Below are positions 17,356-25,266 of a stretch of DNA of 28,978 nucleotides, piece by piece (the first letter of the stretch is position 1; the number at the start of each line of letters is the position of its first letter). The notes beneath the pieces are model-generated. The model had not been told where the DNA came from. It did not search any database and saw nothing but the letters and a program-made list of their open reading frames with translations. This stretch comes from a virus. The translations under genes and the position numbers were made by a program. Where the stretch lies: the IMG/VR virus record IMGVR_UViG_3300000228_000028, positions 5 to 28,982 of that record; one strand, 5' to 3'.

Positions 17356-18364
17356 CTATAAGAATAGGGTCAATCTCACTAGAGGCGTTTACCTCAAACT
17401 CAACTGAATTTTCTAACAGTCCATCTGCATTTTCAATACTAACTGCTGAATATCTAAATTTAGGGATATAAATCGCAAATTTATGTGTTCCATTAGCTAA
17501 TTCAAGGTATAAACTGCCATCTGTACTATTTTTAAATTTATTCAGTTCTGAAAAGTCATCAAATATGGTTTTAAAAGTACCTTTAATCATTTTTTTAGTG
17601 ATTATTTTAGCACTTACACCCGCTGATGTTATAGCTTCTCTATCTACAACAGTATTTTCTATTGACAAAGTAACATCTTTAGCCTCTTTAGAAGCACCAT
17701 CAATTATAAATTTACCACTTCTACCTACATAAGGTGTACTTGCTATAACAGTATTGACCAAAAGAGTCTCACCTGTTGCTGATGTAAATCCACTTGCACC
17801 TGCGTCAATAGAGATAGTACAAATATCATTAGTTGGGAAATTAAACTTAGCCGAAGTAGGTACAACTCCTGTGTAATTTAATGTTCTACTATCACCTGTT
17901 GAACAACCATACATTTCTTTAATAGCCAATGAAGCCTGACTACCACAAACTTGATTTAGTTTATATAGAACTCCTGTTCCTGTCTCACCAGAAGCGGCTT
18001 GGTAAATCATACTTGCTGAAGTTGTACCGGCGTCAGAGTACCCAATAAAACACCCTGTCCCTAGTCCCTCAGGTTCTCTTACCCCTACACAAACTTCTAA
18101 AAGGTCAGCACCATTTATATCTTTACTAGCACCACCTAAAGGTATTAATTCCATCCCAATAGTACCTGAAGCTGTCTCTTTAGTAGGTATCTTAGCTTTT
18201 GACAAGAAACTTTGAGCAGTTACTTTTGATTCTACCGAAGCTATTTCAGGTTTCATATTTGTGTCTTCTGTTATTTCAATACAATCAGCGTTAGCAAAAA
18301 CACCTCCTGTATTAAAAGTTACCTCTTTAATAACAGCTACTACTTTTCCACTTATTCTATACAT
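17345..18364 (-). CDS. Major tail (tube) protein
   Basis: 339 residues with no membrane segment; rich in Gly, Ser, Thr and short beta-like stretches, as expected of a tube subunit. The start is supported by AAAAGGATGTACTA before the ATG. It follows the tail-terminator gene and precedes the chaperone/tape measure region, the canonical place of the major tail protein. The C-terminus (KFRYSAVSIENADGLLENSVEFEVNAS) resembles the closing strand region of phage tail tube proteins. Four cysteines at about residues 139-182 are unusual for such a protein but form no motif I can name. It should polymerise into the tail tube along the long tape measure. The call rests on order, size and composition. Confidence 0.72.
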   Translation of the reverse strand: MYRISGKVVAVIKEVTFNTGGVFANADCIEITEDTNMKPEIASVESKVTAQSFLSKAKIPTKETASGTIGMELIPLGGASKDINGADLLEVCVGVREPEGLGTGCFIGYSDAGTTSASMIYQAASGETGTGVLYKLNQVCGSQASLAIKEMYGCSTGDSRTLNYTGVVPTSAKFNFPTNDICTISIDAGASGFTSATGETLLVNTVIASTPYVGRSGKFIIDGASKEAKDVTLSIENTVVDREAITSAGVSAKIITKKMIKGTFKTIFDDFSELNKFKNSTDGSLYLELANGTHKFAIYIPKFRYSAVSIENADGLLENSVEFEVNASSEIDPILIGAM

Positions 18365-18381
18365 TAGTACATCCTTTTAAT

Positions 18382-18395
18382 TAAAAATCGTATTT
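18382..18395 (-). promoter_or_regulatory. CGATTT motif upstream of the tail tube gene
   Basis: Minus strand AAATACGATTTTTAAT; central CG at 18390-18389, only 25 bases before the ATG. Little room remains for a separate -10 box between it and the ribosome binding site. Confidence 0.5.
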
Positions 18396-18410
18396 TATTT
18401 TTTTATATCT

Positions 18411-18806
18411 TTAATGTTGAAAATAATCAACAAAAAGAGTCATTTGAGCGATAGAAAAAGGCATAATAATACCACCGTCTCTTTTAAAATCACTTATATA
18501 GCTCTCGACTGTGTTACACCTTAAAAAAGCATTCCTATTAACAAAAGAGTCAACTTGCTTTACTAAGTAGGTAAGATTATCTTCATAGTTTGTTGACTTC
18601 TGTTTATTATATATTACTATTTCAATGTTTGCCTTATACCTTAGTTTATTATTTTCGTTTGAACGCTCATCCTCACTATAAACAAGAGATATTGCAGGAA
18701 ACTCAGGAATATCATTCCAATTTAAAACAATATTTTTGTAGATTCTTTTAAAATCTTTTAGAGTTTTTAAATCTTTAGCTAACTCATTGATTATTTTTTC
18801 TTGCAT
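18411..18806 (-). CDS. Putative tail terminator (gpU-like)
   Basis: 131 residues; ATG preceded by GGTAGGGTAAA, which overlaps the stop of the preceding gene, so the two are coupled. The pattern is that of tail terminator/completion proteins: N-terminal helix, FPAISLVYSEDER strand region (about 38-50), central IEIVIYNKQ strand, helix, and closing DFKRDGGIIMPFSIAQMTLFVDY. These proteins cap the tail tube and join it to the head. The position just before the tail tube gene fits. The start codon is two bases from the upstream stop. Confidence 0.65.
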   Translation of the reverse strand: MQEKIINELAKDLKTLKDFKRIYKNIVLNWNDIPEFPAISLVYSEDERSNENNKLRYKANIEIVIYNKQKSTNYEDNLTYLVKQVDSFVNRNAFLRCNTVESYISDFKRDGGIIMPFSIAQMTLFVDYFQH

Positions 18807-18807
18807 T

Positions 18808-19305
18808 TTACCCTACCTTACCAACTTTTTTAGTAGCCTTTGTGACAAAATCCCTAATACTTGTTGGCTCTATATTTTCACCTCTTAAGACCCTATCCAA
18901 CCAACCAAACCAAGCTTTTTTAGCACCACTTTTAGGTGTAGGCAGACCAAGGTTTGTATAATACTGTCTTTGTCTATTAGGTAAAGGGACTTCCACCCCA
19001 ACCTTGATATTATATTGAAGCTTACCAGAAGCTGTGAAAGACTCTTCAAAATCGGAGTAAACACTACTTATAAGAAGACCACTATTATAATGAGGGTATA
19101 AAGCATTTTCTCTTTCTAATCTATTAGCTATAACTTCAGGTGGGGCTGGGACTGATAATTTCTCTTTAGTCTCTATTTCCCATTGATTTATGTAGTAATG
19201 TAAGATTGGTTTAAACTTTTTAGAGAATTTTTTAGTGATTCTTTTTTTTAATTTTTTATTAATAAATAAGTAGTTGTCCGTAATCTCAAAAAAATCGTTT
19301 GCCAT
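18808..19305 (-). CDS. Putative head-tail joining protein (HK97 gp10-like)
   Basis: 165 residues, basic N-terminus (KKLKKRITKKFSKKFK). The start ATG follows AAGGATATGA. Between the connector (19314-19859) and the tail terminator, siphophages of the HK97 type carry gp10-like or head-closure proteins of about this size. The PPEVIANRLERENALYPHYNSGLLISSV stretch and GWLDRVLRGE near the C-terminus are compatible with that group but not diagnostic. A match to the CGATTT motif lies inside its first codons and is not counted as regulatory here. Confidence 0.5.
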   Translation of the reverse strand: MANDFFEITDNYLFINKKLKKRITKKFSKKFKPILHYYINQWEIETKEKLSVPAPPEVIANRLERENALYPHYNSGLLISSVYSDFEESFTASGKLQYNIKVGVEVPLPNRQRQYYTNLGLPTPKSGAKKAWFGWLDRVLRGENIEPTSIRDFVTKATKKVGKVG

Positions 19306-19313
19306 TCATATCC

Positions 19314-19859
19314 TTAAAGAGTATAAACTCTAAAAGGCTCTAGTAAAGTCTCAACTAAGTGTGGTAAAGAGTCTTTAGGTCTTATTGATTGTCTTGTGTC
19401 ACTACTAATGGAGTTTATGTTGTCAAGGTTTTTTTGATTATCTTGAAGCATTTTTTTAGCTATTGACATTACAGCGTTTAACAATGCTGTGGGTATGTTC
19501 TCTATATGTTCAAAACCTAAGTAATAAATAACTTCAATATTGTACTCCCCAATAGCAGTATAATAATCTCTAAAAAAGAGTTTATTTCCACTTGCTAAAG
19601 ACACAGAGGGCATTACTACCCCTGATTCTAATATAGACACACACTCAAAAATAGGGGCTTTAGATAAATAAATAAAATTAGAGCCATTACCATGTAATAT
19701 TTCTGTTTCTTGCCTTAAAAATATAGAATAATTATAGGTTTCATAAATATAACTCTCAGCCATCATCAAGAGTGAATCCGCAAACTCTTTTATAGGTAAG
19801 TCAAGAGAATTTATATCTGCATAAGTGTAAAACATACTCTTTAAATCATCTTGAATCAC
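19314..19859 (-). CDS. Head-tail connector / adaptor (gp6-like)
   Basis: 181 residues starting at GTG, which follows AAAGGGTTCTT. The order is that of the gp6-like adaptor family: N-terminal helices (LPIKEFADSLLMMAESYIYETYNYSI), a strand with PIFECVSILESG, then NIEVIYYLGFEHIENIPTALLNAVMSIAKKML, in which the V.Y..G.....IP..L..A....A pattern is typical. Such proteins form a ring under the portal for the tail to dock. Position after the capsid gene agrees. The C-terminal extension (about 145-181) is longer than usual. Confidence 0.7.
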   Translation of the reverse strand: MIQDDLKSMFYTYADINSLDLPIKEFADSLLMMAESYIYETYNYSIFLRQETEILHGNGSNFIYLSKAPIFECVSILESGVVMPSVSLASGNKLFFRDYYTAIGEYNIEVIYYLGFEHIENIPTALLNAVMSIAKKMLQDNQKNLDNINSISSDTRQSIRPKDSLPHLVETLLEPFRVYTL

Positions 19860-19868
19860 AAGAACCCT

Positions 19869-20120
19869 TTACTCTTTTATTTTTCTTTTTCTTTTTTTGC
19901 TTGTATCCTCTGTTTCTGTATTATCTAATACAACAGAGCTAACAACCTCAGGTAGAGTTTTAGTTATGATGTCATTGATAGAAGAATCAGTAATAGAAAA
20001 AGAGGTTGGGAAAGTACTAAGTAAGTACTTCCCTTGCTCTTCTGTCAATGTGTAGGTATTTGAATCCACAAAAGAGATATTTAGAGATTCAAGCCCAAAA
20101 CCTGAATACAATAATATCAT
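19869..20120 (-). CDS. Small protein directly after the capsid gene, unknown
   Basis: 83 residues. Its ATG lies one base after the capsid stop codon and has no clear ribosome binding site, so it is probably made by translational coupling to the capsid gene. The sequence has a short beta-rich N-terminus (ILLYSGFGLESLNISF), the pattern YTLTEEQGKYLLSTFPTSFSI (22-43), and a very basic tail (KKRKRKIKE). Small proteins of this kind are frequent between the capsid and connector genes of siphophages. A head or neck role is likely by position, but I recognise no named family. Confidence 0.55.
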   Translation of the reverse strand: MILLYSGFGLESLNISFVDSNTYTLTEEQGKYLLSTFPTSFSITDSSINDIITKTLPEVVSSVVLDNTETEDTSKKRKRKIKE

Positions 20121-20121
20121 G

Positions 20122-21291
20122 TTACAGATTCACAATCGCTACAGCAGGTGTATCAAGAACACTTAATTTTTGGAAGTCAATATCCAACCAACTTACTAAA
20201 ATATCAACAGAGGATTTAATAGCTCTATCTCTTTCAAGTGTAATACTACCTCTTCTGCCCTGTGCAAAGTATTCTTTATTTACCAAAATAGCCGCAGTTT
20301 TAGTACCCGCACCATCAGGAACACCAAGAGCTGTAAGGTTAGAACCCATCAATTCAGTAGCAACAATAGAGATACCATAAATTTTACCTAGCTCACCTTT
20401 AAGGATAGTTGCATTAGCACCATATTTATCTACTGTAAGAACTTCAGGAACAGCCAATAGGTCATAACCAACACTTAGTGGAACTACAAGAGCTAGTGAT
20501 GTAAGACTAACACCATACACCCCTAATTTTTTTCTAGCGGCAAGAACTTTAGCCGCAGTCAATGCAACAGCTCCACCATCAACACTATTACCCGCTACTC
20601 TAGCAATTTTAAGCAATCCATCAAATGCTTTTAAAGTATTATTAACACCTGCAGTTGCTGTATCACCCATCAAAATAGCTGAATCAACAGCAGTTGCCAA
20701 TGATTTAACAAGTTGTGATGTAATCATATCTATAATTACTGTTACAGTCTCATCTTCAGCTTGGTCTGATAAAGTTACCAATGTTTTAAATCTACTTGTT
20801 TTGAAAGTGATTTTACCAGATGTAAGTGCTGACTCAATAGCGTCAACCGCAGGTGCAATAAGGTAAGCAACAGCGTCACTTGTTCTAGCAGGAAGTGAGA
20901 AAGTACTTCTGCCATCAGGGATTTTTATTGTTCTAAATAGGTCTGCTACTTTTAACTCTAAGGTAAGTCTCTCAATCAATTCAGATGAAAACTCCTCTGC
21001 CAACCAACTTGGTACATCAGTAGGAACAATAGCTTTTTCTTTAATATCCGCATACTCCGCAAAAGAAGTTACAGGTCTGTCTAATAAAAGTGACTTAACA
21101 AAAAGATTTGCTGAGTCTTTACGGTTTGACTCTCTAGTAACTTTTACAGTATGGATAGACTTTCTTTCCACCATTTTTTCTTTAACTTCATCTAAGATAA
21201 GTTTCATCTCTTTGTTTTCAGTATGTAAAGAGAGATTTTCTGCTTTAACATCTGCTATATCTTTCTTTAATTGCTCTATTGCTTTTAACAT
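20122..21291 (-). CDS. Major capsid protein, HK97 fold
   Basis: 389 residues; start follows AAAAAAGGAAATATGCA. Residues 1-45 form a charged coiled coil (LKKDIADVKAENLSLHTEN), the scaffold-like delta domain that HK97-type proheads remove by proteolysis. The rest has the usual landmarks: a LAEEFSSELIERLTLELKVADLFRTIKIPDG segment (about 97-127), TFKTSRFKTLVTLSDQAEDE (E-loop/P-domain region), a spine helix, and a C-terminal RRGSITLERDRAIKSSVDILVSWLDIDF. It follows the prohead protease and precedes the connectors. The exact cleavage site cannot be read from sequence alone. Confidence 0.9.
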   Translation of the reverse strand: MLKAIEQLKKDIADVKAENLSLHTENKEMKLILDEVKEKMVERKSIHTVKVTRESNRKDSANLFVKSLLLDRPVTSFAEYADIKEKAIVPTDVPSWLAEEFSSELIERLTLELKVADLFRTIKIPDGRSTFSLPARTSDAVAYLIAPAVDAIESALTSGKITFKTSRFKTLVTLSDQAEDETVTVIIDMITSQLVKSLATAVDSAILMGDTATAGVNNTLKAFDGLLKIARVAGNSVDGGAVALTAAKVLAARKKLGVYGVSLTSLALVVPLSVGYDLLAVPEVLTVDKYGANATILKGELGKIYGISIVATELMGSNLTALGVPDGAGTKTAAILVNKEYFAQGRRGSITLERDRAIKSSVDILVSWLDIDFQKLSVLDTPAVAIVNL

Positions 21292-21324
21292 TGCATATTT
21301 CCTTTTTTGTATGTTATTTATTTT

Positions 21325-21338
21325 TAAAAATCGTTTTA
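21325..21338 (-). promoter_or_regulatory. CGATTT motif upstream of the capsid gene
   Basis: Minus strand CATAAAACGATTTTTA; central CG at 21333-21332, 41 bases before the ATG. The preceding TAAATACATAAAAC is shared with the copy at 28693-28706. Confidence 0.55.
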
Positions 21339-21362
21339 TGTATTTAAGGTATATTTAATACT

Positions 21363-22163
21363 TTAAATAAGTGATATTTGCTCATCTAATTTAGTGCCTA
21401 ATTCGGAGTATAGTGTGTAAACCTCATTAAAGTTTTCTGGGGTTACTTTGTTAATATCAAAAAAGGTTTTTACATCTTCTAAAGTAATAAGTTTTGGTTT
21501 TAATTGTGGAGTCTCTATTGGAGTAATAGGGTCAACATCAGGGACATTTGTAGGGTCAACATCAGGGACATTTGTAGGGTCAACATCAGGGACATTTGTA
21601 GGGTCAACCTGTTTAATCTTAAGAGTTTTCATTACTTTTTCTTTACTATCAGGTGTAATAGTAAAAGATTTTCCTAAAATACTACAACCACATGAGGTAG
21701 AATAACTTTCTATAAGTGAAAGTGGGTTATCAGGTACAGCTACTAAAGATATCTCATATAACTCAGTTTCAGTAAATATATATAGGTCTGTATCATGGAT
21801 ATATTTAGCATTTTTTGCAATAAACCCTATACTAAAGGCTTTTAAAATACCATTCTTTACATTTTCATAAACTGTTGGGTTTGAGGTTTTATGAACCTCC
21901 GCAGTAATTTTTATACCTTCTTCAGACACAATAATATCTATGATTTTGCCTATTGGTTGGTTAAAATCATGATTAAAAAGAAGTATAGGGTTTAACTCGA
22001 AGTTCTTGGTATCAATGCCAAGAGGACTTACTGCTTCATCACTTCTATCTATAATTACATCACCATTATGTAGAAATTTGTTGGCAAACCCTGTTATTAA
22101 GATTACCTCATTTTCACATGAATCTACTACCACATCTAAAGTGGTGTAACTTTTTATACTCAT
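21363..22163 (-). CDS. Prohead maturation protease (HK97 gp4 / peptidase S78 family)
   Basis: 266 residues from the ATG at 22163, chosen because AAAAAAGGAAATAG directly precedes it; an in-frame ATG 21 bases upstream lies before that site. The catalytic triad of the family is visible: His65 (LLFNHDF), Ser111 (LKAFSIGF) and Glu137 (LYEISLVAVPDNPL). It should cleave the capsid delta domain and itself during prohead maturation. After the protease domain, an 8-residue unit VDPTNVPD occurs three times in a row plus a partial copy (about residues 184-211), followed by a C-terminal helical tail. The tandem repeat makes a flexible spacer and is encoded by identical 24-bp units. Confidence 0.88.
   Translation of the reverse strand: MSIKSYTTLDVVVDSCENEVILITGFANKFLHNGDVIIDRSDEAVSPLGIDTKNFELNPILLFNHDFNQPIGKIIDIIVSEEGIKITAEVHKTSNPTVYENVKNGILKAFSIGFIAKNAKYIHDTDLYIFTETELYEISLVAVPDNPLSLIESYSTSCGCSILGKSFTITPDSKEKVMKTLKIKQVDPTNVPDVDPTNVPDVDPTNVPDVDPITPIETPQLKPKLITLEDVKTFFDINKVTPENFNEVYTLYSELGTKLDEQISLI
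21529..21608. repeat. 24-bp tandem repeat inside the prohead protease gene
   Basis: Three identical 24-bp units (21529-21552, 21553-21576, 21577-21600) plus 8 bases of a fourth. In-frame, they encode VDPTNVPD. Confidence 0.95.
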
Positions 22164-22206
22164 TCTATTTCCTTTTTTGTACATATACCTATATTACTTA
22201 ACTATT

Positions 22207-22220
22207 AATAAATCGTTTTA
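22207..22220 (-). promoter_or_regulatory. CGATTT motif upstream of the prohead protease gene
   Basis: Minus strand CTAAAACGATTTATTA; central CG at 22215-22214, 51 bases before the chosen ATG. It overlaps the portal stop codon region. Confidence 0.45.
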
Positions 22221-23480
22221 GTCACCTTGTTCCTCTTCTTTTGGTGGGGTTGGAGTAACTAAAGGTGTACTTTGTGGTGTTTGATAAAAATTAACTGTAT
22301 CACCATATAAATAAGTAGGCAAAACATTAAAATCAGCTGTCTCGACATCAATAGGGTCTTTACCCACCCATTTTCTAGCTTCATTCAAAGATAGAATTCC
22401 TGAGGACAAAGCAACTCTTGCGGCTTCAGCTCTAGTATCTAAAGAAGTTTCTAACTCTGTTATTCTACTAAAATCAAATTTAAAGTTTATTGTGTTGTCT
22501 TTAAACTTTTGTCTCAAAAATAAATTAATGTTATCTTCTAGCTTATATAAATAAGGGCGAACAGCTACATTAAAGGTAGTTTTAAAAACTTCCTCAGGAT
22601 TTGTACCGACAGATGTTACACCCCCACCTCCAAGTACTAAAGGATTAATTTTAAAAGTCTTATACACCCTCGCCTCAGGAATTTGTAGAGAATCTAACAC
22701 CTTTGAGTCAGTAGGGTTTGATTGGATAGGTTCAAAAGTTAACCCATTAGGAAACACCGCTACACCACCCCTTTGACCCCCTCTAACACCTTTTTTAGTT
22801 GCATATAAAGTGTTAAATTGGTCTCTAATATCAGTGGATTGGGTATTAGATAAAGGATACTCTGATTTTATAATACCTGAAAGTAAACTCCCATTCCTAT
22901 AAAAATCTTGTAAATCCTGTGTAGCAAAACTTTCAAGGTTTAACATATCAAGTAAAGTTTTAACGGTTGGTTGTCCATAAAATCTATTATTTATTGTAGG
23001 GTTTTTTATAGCAATACACTCATCCATGGCATAAGGAATAGTTGTTTTATATAGATACCCTGAAATATAATTTTTATCATCAGTAACTATTTCCATATCA
23101 ATAGGAGTACCAAGAAACCAACTTTCATACCTATTTTTATATTTTTCAAAAGATAAAAAAGAAGTCCCTGTGAGTAACAAACCTTGAATGAGTAATTCAA
23201 TATAATCTGACCAAGGTTGGTAAGGGTTAGGTGATATAATCCATTCGGATAAATATTTGTTAGGTCTTTCACTTGTTATTGTAGGGATTGCCTGACTAGC
23301 TGTCTTTGATATATAATCAACACAACTATAAATAAGGTCTGATTGCTCTAAGTAAAGAGACTCTGAGTATTTTGAGGGGTTTAGAGGAAACTTATTTGTA
23401 GCATGACTTTCTATTTTAGCCATTTTTACATTTATTGATTCTTTTGGGGTTTTTGAAAAATAACTAAAAAAGTTTTTCAT
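22218..23480 (-). CDS. Portal protein, HK97 family
   Basis: 420 residues; ATG follows AAAAAGGTGCAGA. Family landmarks: LIYSCVDYISKTAS (about 49-62) near the N-terminus, NPYQPWSDYIELLIQGLLLTGTSFL, the clip/stem region with TVKTLLDMLNLESFATQDLQDFYRNG, the FKINPLVLGGGG loop, VAVRPYLYKLEDNINLFL, and the C-terminal ALSSGILSLNEARKWVGKDPI, which is highly typical of HK97-type portals. It forms the dodecameric ring through which the terminase pumps DNA. The C-terminus ends in a Pro/Glu-rich tail. Two CGATTT motifs lie upstream. Confidence 0.93.
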   Translation of the reverse strand: MKNFFSYFSKTPKESINVKMAKIESHATNKFPLNPSKYSESLYLEQSDLIYSCVDYISKTASQAIPTITSERPNKYLSEWIISPNPYQPWSDYIELLIQGLLLTGTSFLSFEKYKNRYESWFLGTPIDMEIVTDDKNYISGYLYKTTIPYAMDECIAIKNPTINNRFYGQPTVKTLLDMLNLESFATQDLQDFYRNGSLLSGIIKSEYPLSNTQSTDIRDQFNTLYATKKGVRGGQRGGVAVFPNGLTFEPIQSNPTDSKVLDSLQIPEARVYKTFKINPLVLGGGGVTSVGTNPEEVFKTTFNVAVRPYLYKLEDNINLFLRQKFKDNTINFKFDFSRITELETSLDTRAEAARVALSSGILSLNEARKWVGKDPIDVETADFNVLPTYLYGDTVNFYQTPQSTPLVTPTPPKEEEQGD

Positions 23481-23496
23481 TCTGCACCTTTTTAGT

Positions 23497-23510
23497 TAAA
23501 AATCGAATTT
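23497..23510 (-). promoter_or_regulatory. CGATTT motif upstream of the portal gene, proximal copy
   Basis: Minus strand AGAAATTCGATTTTTAAC; central CG at 23505-23504, 24 bases before the ATG and directly adjoining the ribosome binding site. Confidence 0.45.
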
Positions 23511-23520
23511 CTATTAATCA

Positions 23521-23534
23521 ATAAAATCGTATTT
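23521..23534 (-). promoter_or_regulatory. CGATTT motif upstream of the portal gene, distal copy
   Basis: Minus strand CAAAATACGATTTTATTG; central CG at 23529-23528, 48 bases before the ATG, 24 bases from the proximal copy. Confidence 0.5.
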
Positions 23535-23609
23535 TGTTTTGTTACTCTCTTTGGTTAAACTTACATAGTAAACATATTTAGTAAAATTACCTTAGAATCA
23601 ACGACATAA

Positions 23610-24029
23610 TTAAACAATATAATAAAAATACCCAACACCATTAATTAAATCAAAAGTACTTAATTTTAATTGTCTAACTTTTTCTATTTTTTTAAGTTTG
23701 TTTTTATCTTCTTTTACTATAATACATTTTATTTTCAGCTTTTTATGTATCTCATCATATTTGTCTTGTTTAAATTCTGAAATACTTCTTTTAATAAATA
23801 GAGTATCCTCTATCTGTTTTAATAAAGTCAAAAAATCTTTTTTTAGTATTAAGTTATAAATCCTATCTTTATATGTATAAGGTAAATACCCAAATATCAT
23901 GCTTAAAGACTCACCATTACTTGTTTTTCTGACTACTTGTTTTAACATATTTTTAACCCATATTAAATCATCAGATGAAATAAATATACATTCTAAAGAC
24001 TCTTTAACATGAGGTAGTAATTCTAACAT
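23610..24029 (-). CDS. Unknown protein upstream of the portal gene
   Basis: 139 residues from the ATG at 24029, chosen because AAAAAGGATAAAT precedes it; a TTG further upstream (24071) would add 14 residues but lacks such a site. Soluble and lysine-rich, with a helical middle and a C-terminus ending GVGYFYYIV. I recognise no motif. It stands between two small membrane-protein genes and the portal gene, in a stretch that is not part of the universal head module. The upstream region carries two sets of short direct repeats that could be operator sites. Confidence 0.5.
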   Translation of the reverse strand: MLELLPHVKESLECIFISSDDLIWVKNMLKQVVRKTSNGESLSMIFGYLPYTYKDRIYNLILKKDFLTLLKQIEDTLFIKRSISEFKQDKYDEIHKKLKIKCIIVKEDKNKLKKIEKVRQLKLSTFDLINGVGYFYYIV

Positions 24030-24058
24030 ATTTATCCTTTTTATACTTTTAATACCTT

Positions 24059-24084
24059 GTTTACTCACCAAGTTTACTCACCAA
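24059..24084. repeat. 13-bp direct repeat upstream of the 139-residue gene
   Basis: GTTTACTCACCAA occurs twice back to back (24059-24071, 24072-24084). Confidence 0.75.
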
Positions 24085-24090
24085 GTATTT

Positions 24091-24120
24091 TTAGATTATT
24101 TTAGATTCTTTTAGATTATT
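24091..24120. repeat. Three 10-bp iterons
   Basis: TTAGATTATT, TTAGATTCTT, TTAGATTATT follow each other without gap, so they are on the same helix face. They lie next to the 13-bp repeats and upstream of the 23610-24029 gene. Possible protein binding site. Confidence 0.65.
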
Positions 24121-24159
24121 TAAATATTTAATGTGTATTTAAATAAGCATAAAAAGGTT

Positions 24160-24486
24160 TTATATTCTATCAAAATCTGAACTAAGCAAAGGAAAACTAA
24201 CATTACTGTGATAACTAATAGTAGGTCGCCCACCTGGTGTATTATTTTCAAAATCTCTTTTTATTTTTAAGATAGCTCTTTTAGTCTCTTTAAGATTATC
24301 TTCTGTAGCAGGTTTAATTCTTATGCGAACACCAAATTTTTGAAAATATACTCTTTCAATTGCTCGTATAAGAGACTCTAACTCCCATAAAAGATATATT
24401 TTGCGGGATTCATTACTATATTTCCTTCTCTCTAGGTCTCTAAAATAAAAATAAAGCAGGATAAGTAAAACTATAACCCCATGCAT
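24160..24486 (-). CDS. Small single-pass membrane protein, possibly spanin- or lysis-related
   Basis: 108 residues; AAAGGACATACA precedes the ATG. Residues 3-14 (GVIVLLILLYFYF) form one short hydrophobic segment, followed by a basic turn (RDLERRKY) and a charged helical region of about 70 residues. This is the layout of an inner-membrane spanin or other membrane-anchored helper, but there is no family motif, and spanins are usually next to an endolysin, which is not seen here. It follows a second small membrane protein. Confidence 0.45.
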   Translation of the reverse strand: MHGVIVLLILLYFYFRDLERRKYSNESRKIYLLWELESLIRAIERVYFQKFGVRIRIKPATEDNLKETKRAILKIKRDFENNTPGGRPTISYHSNVSFPLLSSDFDRI

Positions 24487-24541
24487 TGTATGTCCTTTGT
24501 TTTTATTTTATTGTACCTATTTTTTAAAGAATAGTCAAGGA

Positions 24542-24730
24542 TTATTTAGCAATATTAACCAAATATAATGAATATATCATAAAACCACTTGCTATTGTCA
24601 AAACAATACCTATAAAACGAGTTAAAATAAGGTCATTCACCCCATACATAAAATAAGTTGGTTTGAAATTACTAAAAGAAATTATAAGCCCAAGAATAAA
24701 GAATAAAACAAAGATAGTTATACTTAACAT
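24542..24730 (-). CDS. Small two-pass membrane protein, holin candidate
   Basis: 62 residues with two hydrophobic helices (about 2-19 and 38-58) joined by a short loop, the size and layout of a class II holin. Its ATG is one base away from the stop codon of the MazG-like gene, and an AGGA site lies inside that gene, so the two are coupled. No catalytic or family motif is seen, so holin is only a possibility; it might equally be an unrelated membrane peptide. Confidence 0.45.
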   Translation of the reverse strand: MLSITIFVLFFILGLIISFSNFKPTYFMYGVNDLILTRFIGIVLTIASGFMIYSLYLVNIAK

Positions 24731-25254
24731 CTGTAAAGTCCTACAAAAGCTTGAATATGTTTTTGCAAAGTGGGTTCAGGGCTTACAAAATCAGCAGGTT
24801 TTTTAATTTTACCATTATCTTTTTTATCAGCTGTTTTAGTTTTATTAGCACTTAATATAGTATTAAAGCAGTCGTAGAGTAAGCCTTGGTATTTATCTCT
24901 GTCTATTCTAGTACCTAAAGACAGAAAATCATAGAGTTCGTTACTTATTTTAGTAAATCTATACGCATATTTTGTAATTAAATAAAATGATTTTGCTCTT
25001 TGTACTTGGTATGTAAGCCATTTATCTTTATCTAAGGAGTTAGTCTTTGCAACAGTCCCAAGAATAACAAAAGCCAAATCGCATATAGCGTCCATTTTAT
25101 CTACTGTGGTATTTGCATTAAAATACTCTTTATATTCCTCTTCAAGCATATTTTTTTCTAAATTCAAATCTAAAGTACTTAAAGTACCTCTTTCATCATT
25201 CCATTGGAAAACATCTTGATAAAACGCATTGTGTAAAGCTTGTATGTCTAACAT
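24724..25254 (-). CDS. MazG-like all-alpha nucleotide pyrophosphohydrolase
   Basis: 176 residues; AAAAAAGGACAAAA precedes the ATG. Residues 34-70 show the acidic pattern of the all-alpha NTP pyrophosphatase fold: EEEYKE (38-43), then MDAICDLAFVILGTV (54-68), like the EE..E...DA..DI.YV.YGTA core of phage MazG-like enzymes. These hydrolyse (d)NTPs to monophosphates with Mg2+. The C-terminal part (about 90-176), ending TLQKHIQAFVGLYRC, is shared with the next upstream gene and is not part of the usual core. Phage MazG proteins are thought to adjust nucleotide or alarmone pools in the infected cell; the location inside the packaging module is unusual. Fold call is fair, substrate unknown. Confidence 0.6.
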   Translation of the reverse strand: MLDIQALHNAFYQDVFQWNDERGTLSTLDLNLEKNMLEEEYKEYFNANTTVDKMDAICDLAFVILGTVAKTNSLDKDKWLTYQVQRAKSFYLITKYAYRFTKISNELYDFLSLGTRIDRDKYQGLLYDCFNTILSANKTKTADKKDNGKIKKPADFVSPEPTLQKHIQAFVGLYRC

Positions 25255-25266
25255 TTTTGTCCTTTT

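Larger units (their letters stand above)
23481..23609. other. Spacer between the portal gene and the upstream unknown gene
   Basis: 129 bp without an open reading frame. It holds two CGATTT copies facing the portal gene (listed separately) and otherwise only AT-rich sequence, with no hairpin of note. Confidence 0.6.

Noticed and set aside
19280-19300. CGATTT motif inside the start of the gp10-like gene
   Set aside because: It lies within the coding sequence (codons for NDFF) downstream of the start codon, so it is not counted with the upstream copies. It also shows that chance matches occur.
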